Shown here: positions 1-9,847 of the stretch, piece by piece
Numbering within the stretch: position 1 is the stretch's first letter
Layout: each line of letters opens with the position of its first letter
Source of the DNA: Gyrodactylus bullatarudis
Lineage: Eukaryota; Platyhelminthes; Monogenea; Gyrodactylidea; Gyrodactylidae
DNA length: 64,000 bases
NCBI GenBank assembly: GCA_012064415.1
Contig: SSNU01000095.1
Coordinates: 124,001-188,000 of the forward strand
Reading direction: 5' to 3'
Program-made: the position numbers and the translations under genes
The notes under the pieces: model-generated
What the model was told of the DNA's origin: nothing
Database searches by the model: none
The model's input: the letters and a program-made list of their open reading frames with translations, nothing else

Positions 1-1261
1 TCCGAGTCTACTTATTGACTTTGAAGATTGTATAGTCAAAATTAATCAAAATGTATAAAAATTTCACTATCTACTTTCAAGAGACCATAAAAGTAAATTT
101 AATAATTTTATGATAAAAAAGTTAAATTTTTAGTTAATTCCAATGAAATACCTATTGATCCAACTTTTTTTCGCGAAGATTGAAGAACAAGCCATTCAAT
201 GGCGTATAACTTTTAGGATCTTTATTTCTATAGAAAATTTTAGGTTTAATATTTTGGCCAACATAGGGTCCCTACGCTTCATTTCTCATGACTATCCATT
301 GAAATCCATCGGATTGTATGAAGAGGCATGCAACTCAGAATTTGGATATATATATCCCTTGCTCACTTCATAATTTTATTGTAGGAGAGCATTTCACTCA
401 GATAAGAGTATTTTCTCTTGTTAGGAATTTTCTTTTCATTAAAAGTACAAACTATGATGATGTCAATATCGATTGAATGTGATGGGTATGTGGAAGATGA
501 AGAATTTCTCCAAGCAACAACAAATAAGACGAATTCATTCAAACAAATTAAATGCCTATTTTTACATGTTTTTTTCTTATTTAATTAAATTTTTTCACTA
601 AAACATTGTTTATTATGTAATTAATTTGGATGTACAATTTGTTGATATTTCAAATGAAGAGAAGCTAATAGGCATAAATCTCGCAAGATGAATGGTATGC
701 TCAAACAGTTTACCAAAACCAAAACTTGGCGTAAAATATTGAAAAAGAGGAAATTGATGATATTTCTGATTTGAATGAATCAATAAAATTATTGTTACCT
801 GAAAATGAGGTATGCTCAATGAGCATTGCTCATAACCTAGAGTTGGTGAGAAGTGAAAAGAAAATTGATTGGGAAAATACCCAAATTCCATTGGTTGTTG
901 GTTTTCATGGTTGGTTTTCTATTGGTGAACCTGATGTATCTTGAAGTTTGATAAAACTTTTGATATGTTACAGAAACTCTATAACATTAAAATTATTGAT
1001 CTATGAATATAAGAATTTGCTAAATTAAGACAAAAAAATCCAATATTTCTCACCAGAGAGTCAGGAACACATTATGTGTGTTACAAATATTGAAGCGTTT
1101 AAGTACAAAATATTTAGGATCATCGTAGGACGAAGAATTTGAATTTGTCCATAGAAGATTCGCGGAATTCACTATTTTCAAGAAAGAGTTAAATTTCGGT
1201 TCGATTCTCCATAATAATGACGAAATGGAATTTTGGCGCGTTTTCGAAAATCAATTCAAAT
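1..1261. other. AT-rich stretch without a recognised gene
   Basis: I see no convincing coding sequence here. The open frames at 143-373 (+) and 613-891 (-) are rich in F, I, L and N and show no domain or splice context. Roughly 1105-1255 resembles the middle part of the hairpin repeats at 3.3-4.2 kb and 59-60 kb (a 'gaagaattTgaattTg.ccata' stretch followed by 'tccataataatgacgaa'). Confidence 0.6.
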
Positions 1262-1785
1262 AACTTTCAGAATCATTAACAGTGTCAATTAGCAGAGCAA
1301 TCCCTGCTAATTCGTACTGGAAAGATTAAGCTTCGTATCTTTTATGCAATTCAATCTTTCTGTTTCTGATCTCGATTTGTTCTCATTTATAATTTTTAAA
1401 TTTATTTTTCACACCTCATTCAAATAGAGAATTTCTGGATTTCCGAGTTTTTTTAAAATGATTAAGATAGAAAATTTATTTTGATTTTAGAAAAATTTAT
1501 GGAGTTCTCTATGAATAAAAATCTCTATTTGAACGAGTTTAGCAAAAAAATATTTGAAAATTATACAGGTGAACCCCCTGAAAGTAGAACAAATTAAATT
1601 TGAATGAGAACAAATCTAGTACAGAAACTCCAGAGTTTAATTGCATAAAAGATACGAAGCTTAATCTTTTCAGTACGAATTTACTGAAATTATTAAGCAT
1701 ACACTTGGTCTATCCGATGCATTCCCCTCTGCCCTTTCAGCACGAATCAGCAGAGCAATCTCTGCTAATTTATACGAATTAACTA
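1262..1785. repeat. Hairpin (foldback) repeat, family H2
   Basis: The segment around 1275-1440 returns in reverse complement at about 1500-1690. A clear shared core is TTGCATAAAAGATACGAAGC, read on the minus strand near 1320-1345 and on the plus strand near 1642-1661. The phrase 'agcagagcaatc.ctgctaatt' occurs at 1290-1310 and again near 1750-1772. A related, more diverged copy lies at 37748-37890. The small frame at 1600-1782 is part of this repeat and is not a gene. No clean target duplication was identified. Confidence 0.6.
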
Positions 1786-2136
1786 GTCGTTCAATAGCAA
1801 AAATATGATCTTACTACTTACAAGTGAACTTTGTTATTCTGAGTATTTTTAGGTTCCTGTTTGATTTTTCATATTTTTATTACATATTCAATTTTAATAG
1901 TACATAGAAAAAAGAAAGCAAGACCTTTTGTAGAAAAATATTCCGATAAAATGAGAATTGAGAAATTTTCCGCTCTATTGAAGTTAATGGAAAAATATTA
2001 CCTATTATAATAATTACAAGTAAATATAAGATTTAGATATTATGTTTTTTCATATATCATTAGAATCATTTCAATCAACTGAATTAGACTCTGATCCAGG
2101 CTGAGAATTGGAGATTTGAAAAATCGACTCCTATAA

Positions 2137-2215
2137 TCCATTACCAAATAAGACGTTCCTGTCGGACATACGTATGTATTATCTAAGCACTTAGAACGAA
2201 ATATTTCTAGTTAAT
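2137..2215. repeat. Single arm of hairpin family H3
   Basis: The sequence runs from TCCATTACCAAATAAGACGT to GAACGAAATATTTCTAGTTA. It matches the right arm of the 19689-19891 hairpin nearly base for base, but the opposing arm is absent, so this is a solo arm or a truncated copy. Confidence 0.65.
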
Positions 2216-2859
2216 CTCCAATAAATAGCAACAGTGGAGAGAAAAGTGAAAAAGCTCACATAGGCTAGGAGGGTTGAAGGTTATACGAATAGTTATTTTG
2301 AACACATAGATTGGGTTTGTATAGATCAATAAAGAATCTCTCTTTAACCCATACACCTCTACTGTTATCACCTGGGTTTTTGTACAAAATGGAAAATTCG
2401 AAACTGAAGAAATGAGATTAAAGCTGAGAAAAGTTTGAAAATATGACTTGTTCAATGAACAATGTTCATCTACATATATTCTAAGAAATATCAACTAACT
2501 TGAGTGAAATCAGCGTATATTATCATTGGGCGGTAAAAAAATCGCAAAATCTTGTTAGAAATTGCAAAAGAGTGGCATTTTCTATATTAATACTATTTTA
2601 TTCAATTTCAATAAATTTATCTATTCTTAATTCAAAATGAAATAATTTCTAAGAAAAATTTACGTTTTTATAAAAGTATTCTTGAAAAAGTTCTTTCCAC
2701 AATGGAATCTACATCTACTGTCAACTAATCATATTGTCCAGGACTTGTTTCATATTTTGAATATATTCAACTCTCAGCGAATCCAATTAAAGGCGGTTTG
2801 TGTAAATAGCCATCTGACAATAGAGAAGAAAATGATTCAACTAATACCTGAATAAATGC

Positions 2860-3050
2860 AAAGGCTTACTCAGACTGTTACTAAGTGAGAATTTATTTTT
2901 TATCAAGTAAAAGAGTCAGGAAAAAATCGCAATAAAAGTCGCAACCAGTTAGAAAATCGCAAATTTATCTTGGTTACTAGCAATGTTAGAAAATTTTTTT
3001 TTATATTTTTCGAATGAGGAAATGTATACAAGCAACATATACTGCCATAA
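2860..3050. repeat. Dispersed repeat shared with 58075-58225
   Basis: Both places contain, in the same order, 'aaggcttact', 'tatcaagta', 'ttggttactagcaatgtt' and 'atatttttcga..gaggaaatg'. Two diverged copies of one unclassified interspersed repeat are the simplest explanation. No coding content was seen. Confidence 0.5.
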
Positions 3051-3296
3051 TTATCATTTAAAATTAATTTACATCTGAACTAACTGTCTTGCTAAATATT
3101 TTCCAGATGAAAAAATATGTAAATTTATCAAGGCTTATTTTTCCCCTTTACGTGGTAAAGTAATCGAGGGAAGTAATTTTTTTCCCTATACAAATTTCAC
3201 ATTGCATAAATTACAGACTCGAGAGTAGAAGTAGATTTCCCAAAAGAAATAAAACGATCAATTATAAGAAAAAAACATTTATTTCTCCTACAGACT

Positions 3297-4168
3297 CGCA
3301 TATAGAGATGAGAATTTTTTCAAGTTAGACTCAAGGGAAGAGTTTACTCGAGAGATTGTCATTCTCTTGTTTCTTCTTCCGTATTGAATGAAGAATGCTT
3401 TGGACAGACACAAAGCTAGTTATACAATGAAATGTTTTGATTATTGAGAAGAGGACTCTGATTTACTCCCTCAAATTACAATTTGCAAATTTTAGATAAA
3501 AATAATTTTTTGAATTCTATAAAACTGAATGAACTAATAAGATGTGGATATTCGGAAAGATTCCAAAAAAAATTCAATCTGACCAAAATTAGGCCGTTTT
3601 TTCCAATTTCGAAAATGAACCAAATTTCCACTTTTTCAACTTTTGAACCCAAAATTTTTATCGATTTCGATGATTCGAAGCAGTTAAGTGATATTTCGGA
3701 TCAACATTGAACGAAGAATTCGAATTTGGCCATAGAGAGCGAAGAATTTACTGTTTCCGAGAAAAAGTTTAACTTCCAGATTTTGGATAGTTCACCTTCG
3801 TAATAATCGAAAAATTCAAATGGTTCGATTTCCCACAGTAATGACGAATTTCAGTCAACTTTTGCAGGTGAATTCGAATTCTTTGTCTGATGTTGATCCC
3901 AAATATCATCATCTAACTGCTTGGCATCATAGAAATGGATAAAAATTTTGGGTTCAAAAGTGGAAATTCGGTACATTTTCGATATTCAAAAAACGGCCTA
4001 ATTTTGGCCAGATTGAATTATTTTTCGGATTTTTTTCAAATATCCACATCTTATTAGCTCATTCCGTTTTTAGAATTCAAAAAATTATTTTTTTCTTTGA
4101 ATCCGGAGAAAAATATTAAGTTTTTTGTAAAAATTGTAAATTCTCATCTTCATGTCAAATAGGTTTAC
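3297..4168. repeat. Large hairpin (foldback) element, family H1
   Basis: The left arm (best at 3495-3730) is the inverted copy of the right arm (best at 3870-4110). Examples are 'ccaaaattaggccgtttttt' on the left against 'aacggcctaattttggcca' on the right, and 'acccaaaatttttatcgatttc' against its complement near 3935. The outer ends carry the family signature (AGATGAGAATT on the left, AATTCTCATCTTCATGTC on the right). The open frame at 3483-3710 is an artefact of the repeat arm. The central loop (about 3730-3870) is also partly symmetrical. Confidence 0.75.
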
Positions 4169-4210
4169 ATCAACTTAAGAATAAATACCCAAGACTATTT
4201 TAACTTTAAG

Positions 4211-4615
4211 TTGCTTTTGACTTTGCAATCTGACAAAAATATTTTCAGATTTAAAAGATTCATACGCAGACTTTCAGCCCCGTTCCAAACTGACTTGAAA
4301 TTATCTAAAAACTGCTTAAGACTTAGAAGAGAATTAAAATCGCTCACTCTTATTAAATCATCACCGCTAGTCTATTCGAACCGACAAGGTCTACGCAACA
4401 AAATTCCAGAATTCGGTCAGATGAAGAAACTGGCCATTTTTAATAAATGCAAAAAACATTTTTAAAAAACTTAATCGTTCACTCAAAAACCTAAACTTAA
4501 TCGAATTCAAAAGAGAACTTTAAAAAAGCTATAATATCTTATGATCTGAAGAATTAATTATGCTTATAAAGATAAAATATGTATTGTTAATATAAATATA
4601 TTATTATTATTATTT
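4211..4615 (+). mobile_element. 3' end of a non-LTR retrotransposon (LINE), ORF2 C-terminus
   Basis: The 84-residue frame at 4211-4465 contains 'LRLRRELKSLTLIKSS' followed by 'NRQGLRNKIPE' and 'KLAIFNKCK'. The same order (LRLRRKLKSITLIK, NRQGLRFNIPE, KLAIFNKYK) occurs at 31917-32075 inside a fuller decayed reverse transcriptase. This places the segment as the post-RT C-terminus of the same LINE family. It is 5'-truncated, and the frame breaks just after 4465 in a run of A. A degenerate 'NLxLxxFKxEL' tail follows near 4490-4520. The 3' end may be the TTA/ATT microsatellite near 4597-4613. Seen: the paired motifs. Inferred: LINE origin by comparison with the second copy. Confidence 0.65.
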
Positions 4616-5805
4616 TCGAATTTCGAAACAAATAAATACAGATATTTGGGATTAAAACTAGACACTTTGAGGGGATCAATCTTGCATAAGAATGAGAACA
4701 AAACTTGGCATTACTTCACAGTTGATTAAATTGCAAAATAAATTTCAAGTATGCAATGAAATCGTCTTAAAGAAAAATGAGATGGATCGAATTTCAAATT
4801 CCCAAAATACAAAGATGAAATTAATTTTCAAAATACACAATGTTGCTTCTCTCCGAAATCAAAAAGGCAAGCATTCTGTCAACAAGAGATGGAGAGAAAA
4901 AATTGAGGAATTTTAAACAAATTAAATAAAACCAAACCTGTACGTACTTTTTACTCAATCCTTTCAGGGCCATGGCCCACATGTAGACCAAAATAACAAA
5001 ATGCTAATCTTGCAAAAAAATGACTGCTTTTCTTCTTAAGAATTTAGTTCAACTCTCAGATGCGGGCTCAATTCTTAGAAATGATAATGATAATATTTGC
5101 GGATTCCAAATCGGATTTAAATATTTGTTTAGCTTTCTTTGATTCAAGCATAGATTTTAGCATGAATAGATTGCTCAATTTTTTACATTACCTAACGCTA
5201 GGTTAATTTTGCTAATTTTTGAAGAAGAGCGGTGCTCTATTTCATATCATAATTTATGACCAAAAAATTCTTCATGTTTTTGTCCTTGAATAAGTTTATA
5301 TCCCTTGATTTTTGTAAATATTTATCTCCTGAATCAAAATTTCCATGGCCATCAGTGTAAAAAGTCATTCAATCAAAATGAATGGAATGAACGAAAAATT
5401 TGATTTTATTCATTCTCAGTTAGTGAGGAGGATCATGAATTATTTTTTCAATTCTCAGACCTTTATCAAAATATTTGGAAAAGAAGATTTATCAATTTTA
5501 AGAGATATTTATCAGTGATAAGTAGACCAACCAGGTCCCTCTTTTTGCCTCATGAATGAATCATAAGAAACCTTGAAAAATCAAAAGGTTCTGCAATTAA
5601 TTTCTATCATAAGATAAATTTGTCTCTTTTTTACTGATCTTGTCTTTCTGTCCTCTCCATGATTTTTATGCCCTTACTAAAATTGTTAAAATTTTATATG
5701 TTACTTGTAACCAATAAGAGAACTTGAATTGACTAAGCGAGGATAAATTTTTCATAATTTCAAAAGATTTATCATTAAATGGCTAGCCATTTTGTGTCCT
5801 CATAC
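4616..5805. other. AT-rich stretch without a recognised gene
   Basis: No domain, splice-site set or RNA gene is supported. The open frame at 4692-4916 (+) is K/N/I-rich and has no recognisable family. Confidence 0.55.
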
Positions 5806-5810
5806 CCGCG

Positions 5811-6338
5811 GGAATTTGAATTCAAATCTAAAAGCACTGTCTTCTGCAAAATGTGCTTCAAAAATTTGAAATCAATTAAAAGGATCACCTAAACCAGCAC
5901 AGAAAGTATACATCAGAAAGTTCTCGACCAGTTGACGAATGATAATTTGAGTCAACAGAAGATCAAATTTGAGTTGAATTCTTTTCATGAGAAAATAACC
6001 AATGCATTCCTAGAAGCTGGTATATTTCTTCATAAGCTCCTCTTCCAAGTAATGAGAATGCTCGGGCCATGATTCCAAAGATCTTAAACGAGAAAATGAA
6101 AATTTTTATCAACACTTTCAAGGAGTAGATGATCTTTCTGAACTTAGATGAATCCGAAATCCTGAAAAGAAGCTATGTCAATATTCTTGTTGGTACGTTG
6201 AAGGAGCCATCAATTTCATATCTTGTTGAGGTGACGAAAGTTGATGAAAAGTTGGACCACAAGTTGATCATTCGCTTAATTAACGCTAAACCTCGTCAAA
6301 TACAAGTGCGCTCCGAAAATTTCCTATTATTTTTATAA
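5811..6338 (+). mobile_element. Decayed hAT transposase N-terminal half (CGGBP1-like type)
   Basis: Several reading frames together give the N-terminal half of a hAT-type transposase. At 5811-5890 there is 'STVFCKMCFKNLK', a BED-like C-x2-C half finger. Around 5905-6030 'QQKIKFELNSFHEKITNAFL' is followed by 'EAGIFLHKL', typical of the helical segment of CGGBP1-like hAT proteins. At 6129-6300 'FLNLDESEILKRSYVNILVG' occupies the place of the family's 'IDETTDxxGRYVxNxxIGxL' block with the first catalytic Asp. Stops and frameshifts separate the pieces (for example a stop after the finger and another just before 6129). It cannot encode an active enzyme. Family assignment is from remembered motif order, not a search. 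The minus-strand remnant at 53002-53316 looks like the C-terminus of the same family. Confidence 0.55.
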
Positions 6339-7154
6339 GTTATCAGGGATAAAAACTATCCTTATAATTATCAACTACCTTGGCGTATGAGCTTTTTCAC
6401 TTTTTTCACTCAATTCTTGCTATTGATAGGTGTTTTTCAGCTTTTATTACTTAGTTCTTAAACTTTTGCCATTTCTTTCACAATTGTAAATTATTAATTT
6501 TCTTCAATTGTTTAACTCTTATCAATTTTTTCACAGAACATACTGATGTCTTGGAGAATTTCAAAGCATAGATAGCATTGAAATAAATGGCCGTCAAAGT
6601 TACGGTTCAAAAGGGCCAGTTAATTTGATTTGTTAATCCAAGTGTTTTTCAACTAAAGCTAGTTATTAGAATATTAGAATGGGAATCAATAATTTTTACA
6701 AAATTCTCAATATTTCTACCAAGAACATGAGATTAGAAAACCTAGAAGAATTACTCAGACATCTTGGATCATCAAAAATTATATATGGGTTACAGTATAA
6801 AATTAAAGTCACCGTGCTTATAAATAAACTAGGATAAATTTTGAACCAGTATAAAATTAGTAAATCCTTTGAATAAATATGCTACGGAGATGAAGAATGT
6901 TACCAAACTAAGTGAGATAAATGGAAAGTTTTTCTGTACAAAATTAATACGAATAGAATATAACGGGACCCCAAGTTAAGAAATTTATTCAGAAAATATG
7001 TCTCAAGTTTGCAAGAAGTTCTGATTCGAAATCAAGGAGAAATCATTAACTTCGTTGGCACTATCTAGTTTCTTTAACCTTATGAGTTGAGTTTTTGATC
7101 ATTGTCTTTTAGAGATTATAGGATGAATCCTTGAAAAGTTTGCAAGACAATTTT
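6339..7154. other. Intergenic stretch between hAT remnant and peptide gene
   Basis: No gene is seen. A terminal piece of hairpin family H1 is recognisable at about 6653-6725 ('aaagctagtta', then 'gggaatcaataatttttaca' and 'aaaattctcaatatttct'). The 3' untranslated region of the minus-strand peptide gene should lie just below 7155. Confidence 0.5.
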
Positions 7155-7570
7155 CTATTTTTGTACAAAACCATATAAATCATCACATTTTTTTGGAAAA
7201 TATCTGTTCTTGTTTATTTGAAGCTCACACACTGTAGCATATACTTTTTACGAATAAATAAGAAAAGGATTATAATAAGAATTATGAAAGTTACTTACTG
7301 TAATCTTTGCAATAGAATCCATTACAGCATTGATTACTGAAATGACAAGCATCATCTTTCTCACCGCACTGTATGTGAAGAATGTTAAAAAAACTCCATT
7401 AAAAGTATTAGCATTTTGACGGAATGATTACTCACAAATTTTCGAGAAGCATGATCTCCAGTAAGCCGACTCATCAAGTCATATTTGAATGAGTTAACAT
7501 TGACGACCAAGAATAGTCCGACAACTATTGATAAAAGAAGAATCTTGGAGCTGTTCAGCCAGTGTTTCAT
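7155..7570 (-). CDS. Secreted cystine-knot-type (knottin-like) peptide, three exons
   Basis: Exons on the minus strand are 7570-7436, 7368-7299 and 7231-7155. Donors are GTGAGT and GTAAGT, acceptors end in ACAG, phases match (0 and 1), and both introns are exactly 67 nt. The 93-residue product has a signal peptide (residues about 1-28: K-rich start, hydrophobic core 'ILLLSIVVGLFLVVNV'), a short propeptide-like spacer, then a Cys-rich end. The cysteine order is C-x6-C-x5-CC-x4-C-x4-C, the classic inhibitor-cystine-knot spacing, plus one extra Cys in the tail. Exon 2 supplies five of the six core cysteines and exon 3 the sixth. Such peptides act as antimicrobial agents, protease inhibitors, hormones or venom components. 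Nothing in the sequence decides which, and there is no evidence of toxicity. Expression as modelled is inferred from splice sites. Confidence 0.7.
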
Positions 7571-7606
7571 CTTTATTTTTGAAGAAATGTGGAGAAATTA
7601 CATAAA

Positions 7607-7615
7607 TTTTATATA
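7607..7615 (-). promoter_or_regulatory. TATA box of the cystine-knot peptide gene
   Basis: TATATAAAA reads on the minus strand 37-45 bp upstream of the ATG at 7570, implying a leader of only about 10-20 nt. A TCAAAGG motif abuts it upstream, and two CCAAT boxes (minus strand, complement of 'attgg' near 7660 and 7690) lie further up. These are sequence matches; activity is inferred. Confidence 0.6.
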
Positions 7616-8818
7616 TCCCCTTTGAAAGTTTTATGATAACTCAAAATCTCCCAAATTTGATTGGTCACTCGGGATGCTTCATTCTGATTGGTTCATTTAT
7701 TTCATATTCAGTCAAGTGTGTATAAATGAATACATATAAATACGTATCATTTTATCAATAGACTGAACATTGATCAGTATTGTAAATTATGCCAAGAAGA
7801 AGAATGGTAAGAAAACTTGTTCACTAAGATTTTCCCCACGTTGTTAAGGATGAGTTATCGTTGAAAGATCCTCAAAGATAAGAATATATATTCAATTGTG
7901 GATATCTACATTTTTATATCTATAGTATATTTATGTAGTAAAAATACAGGAATGTAAAATTTTATCGAAGGCTACTCATTTCGTTTTCTCCACGATACTT
8001 CATCTCATTAGAGTGATGAAAGTAGACGGAGGAAGAATGAAAAAGAAATTAAATCTATTGATCATGAATGCGAGTACTTTTACCTTGAATTGTTTCATCT
8101 TTCCATTATCTTTTTGGAAGATTTTTCTCTTTGCGTGCCTCTTAATCTGCTTTCTCTCGTTATTAATGAAAATAAAACAAGAAGGATAATTTTGCTTATC
8201 TGCTTGAAGATTATCATTTCCATTCCACAAGTTTTTCCCAGTTCATTTTATTTGTTATCTTTTGATAGAAGATTCCATCTTTTTGGATGAGATGATACAC
8301 AAAACCAATCATTTCTTTGACTAAGTAAACACTTTAAATGAGTATTTGTTAAGCATAGTAATCCAATGATATAAATAAGTTTATTGATATACGAAATCAT
8401 TGGAGCTTTTGTTTGAGTAGTGTTGAAACAAATCATGGAAAAATACAACATGATTTAATATTTGACTTTAACATAAATTTATTTATTTTTGATCAAATGC
8501 AGCTGCTTCTAAAAATTGAAACCCCGAATATCTTGGAATTAGCCTAACTTATTTTTAAATAGATTTTAACCCTTTACGTCCCAAATTATTTTTCTTTATC
8601 ACACAAATTAGAAAATTTGTAACCTCTGGCTTATTTTGACACTATTTTAAAATCAGTTATCTTCTAAAATATAAGAGATATGAAGCAGGCAATTGCATCG
8701 CCAAATCTAAAGCGGATGTTTTACGACTGAAAATTATTTCATTTTTTCCTAAGGTTTTCAAAAAAAACGTTCTAAATTCTTTTTTTGAATTTTTGCAGAG
8801 AAAAGAAGAAAACGATTC
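7616..8818. other. Intergenic stretch without a recognised gene
   Basis: Several overlapping frames at 8000-8451 on both strands show no domain. A plus-strand ATG at 7790 followed by a donor-like GTAAGAA at 7806 was considered as a tiny first exon, but no partner exon was found. Confidence 0.5.
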
Positions 8819-8980
8819 CAAGGCTTAGTGGTATCTCTCTCACCTCTCATTCGGACCCTCTTACTCTCGGTCCTAGGTTCAAACCCTCCCATACCGGTCA
8901 CATTGAACACTCTTTCCCTGTTCCCTTATTTGTACAAATCATTTCTATGAATAAATATATGTTTCAATTTCAAAAAAAAG
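8819..8980 (+). mobile_element. tRNA-derived SINE, copy 1
   Basis: An A-box-like GGCTTAGTGGTAT (8822-8834) and a perfect B box GGTTCAAACCC (8876-8886) mark an RNA polymerase III promoter of tRNA origin. The non-tRNA body ('attgaacactctttccctgtt') and a 3' end 'gtttcaatttcaaaaaaaag' follow. The same head, body and A-rich tail recur at 33181-33335 on the minus strand, and the head recurs at 30935-31017. The open frame 8785-9054 is a shadow of this element. Confidence 0.75.
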
Positions 8981-9245
8981 AAAAGGTTTTCACAAATAAG
9001 GCCTTTATTTCGGGCATACTATATGTGATACATGCCATATATATAAGTTTTTAGAAAAATGAACAACAAAAGGTTATTGGTTAAAATATTATGTTACATT
9101 ACAACTGGCTCAAGCCTGTTACCAGGTGAGCACAGTGTAGTTTTTCATATTGTTAAAATTGAAATTTGTGTTAATTTTTCATAATTATGGCTCTCTTTTT
9201 TATAAAAAAGTGTAAGTGTAAGAATAGTAAATTAAATAATCATAA

Positions 9246-9500
9246 TTATTGGGTTGTTCTGTAGAAATCAGTTATTTGCTGGTTAGTTTCCAATTCTACT
9301 TTTCTTCTCTTCCTGGAGGGGGGTTGGGACAAAGGACACTTTCTTTCTCTAGGCTTAGGCAAATTCAGAGGTTTTACATGATTCTTCTGTACACAGAGGT
9401 TTGGCTTTTGTTGATTGATTAAATATGCTTCAGCAGCTTTCAACAAGTAGACATTGTTTCTAGTTTGTTTATAGATTATTTCAAAGTTTTGGGGCGAACA
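9246..9500 (-). mobile_element. C-terminus of a Penelope-like retroelement with a PCNA-binding-like tail
   Basis: On the minus strand an open frame runs from the T-tract at 9501-9508 down to a stop at 9246. It contains 'LLKAAEAYLINQQKPNL' then 'CVQKNHVKPLNLPKP', the form expected for the end of a GIY-YIG nuclease domain in Penelope-like elements (alanine/glutamate helix, KP-x-L, Q). The second fragment at 33716-34221 ends with the related 'DPNLCIQKNYTHNLELPWPN', linking both to one family. Beyond this the 9.2 kb copy has a basic stretch 'PSRKRRKVE' and ends 'NQQITDFYRTTQ', which resembles the PCNA-interacting box of p21 (Q-x-x-M-T-D-F-Y) except that position 1 is Asn. Upstream sequence is cut off by an inserted LINE tail. 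The start is unknown, so this is a fragment. The frame has no ATG start; its first residues come from a TTG codon or from upstream. Confidence 0.5.
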
Positions 9501-9847
9501 TTTTTTTTGTTAGAAATAAGTTCTTATATTTAAAATTTTAAATGTACACAAATAAGGCAATAATAAAATCTGGTTTTACAATAATATAGAATGTGAAAAT
9601 GCAGGTTCCATATATAGTCAATAGAAAAATTGAATGTAGAGATAGTCTGAAAGGTATTTCGATTAGTCATCTGGTTAGTGAAGGGGAGAGATTTTGAATA
9701 GTCAATTTTAGATCTGATATGAGCCATAACTGATTTAAGATCAGATAAGTCAAACTTAGTAAAGAGACAATTAAAACAAAATAATAGAACATTGAAATCA
9801 TATGATATGTTTCTTAGATTATATTTTTTAATAGAAATAGAAGAAGA
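9501..9847 (-). mobile_element. 5'-truncated LINE 3' end (tail copy b)
   Basis: The minus strand holds one open frame of about 110 codons down to a stop at 9530, then an AT-rich 3' end finishing 'TTATTTCTAACAAAAAAAAT' with the A-tract at 9508-9501. The protein contains 'KKYNLRNISYDFNV' and 'NTFQTISTFNFSIDYIWNL', in keeping with the extreme C-terminus of a LINE ORF2 (R-N block, then an aromatic-rich W-N-L end). The same 3' end sequence occurs at 9848-9870 and 43112-43138, so this is one of three tails of one family. It has been inserted in or against the Penelope-like fragment at 9246-9500. Confidence 0.5.

Larger units (their letters stand above)
1786..3296. other. Gene-poor AT-rich stretch with repeat pieces
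   Basis: No gene is supported. The stretch holds one arm of the hairpin family H3 (2137-2215) and a dispersed repeat (about 2860-3050). The open frame at 2207-2494 (-) has no recognisable domain. Confidence 0.55.

Noticed and set aside
3483..3710. 75-codon frame in hairpin H1
   Set aside because: It lies entirely in a repeat arm, and related arms at 59.3 kb do not keep the frame.
7790..7812. Possible tiny plus-strand first exon (ATG...GTAAGAA) diverging from the peptide gene
   Set aside because: No downstream exon with matching phase or coding character was found.
8785..9054. 89-codon frame at the SINE
   Set aside because: It is the tRNA-SINE sequence read as protein; the second SINE copy gives a similar frame at 33085-33330.
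9246..9446. CDK inhibitor (p21/Dacapo-like) exon, because of the ITDFY motif
   Set aside because: No CDK-binding domain is present, and the upstream residues match the end of the Penelope-like fragment at 33.7 kb, so a retroelement origin fits better.
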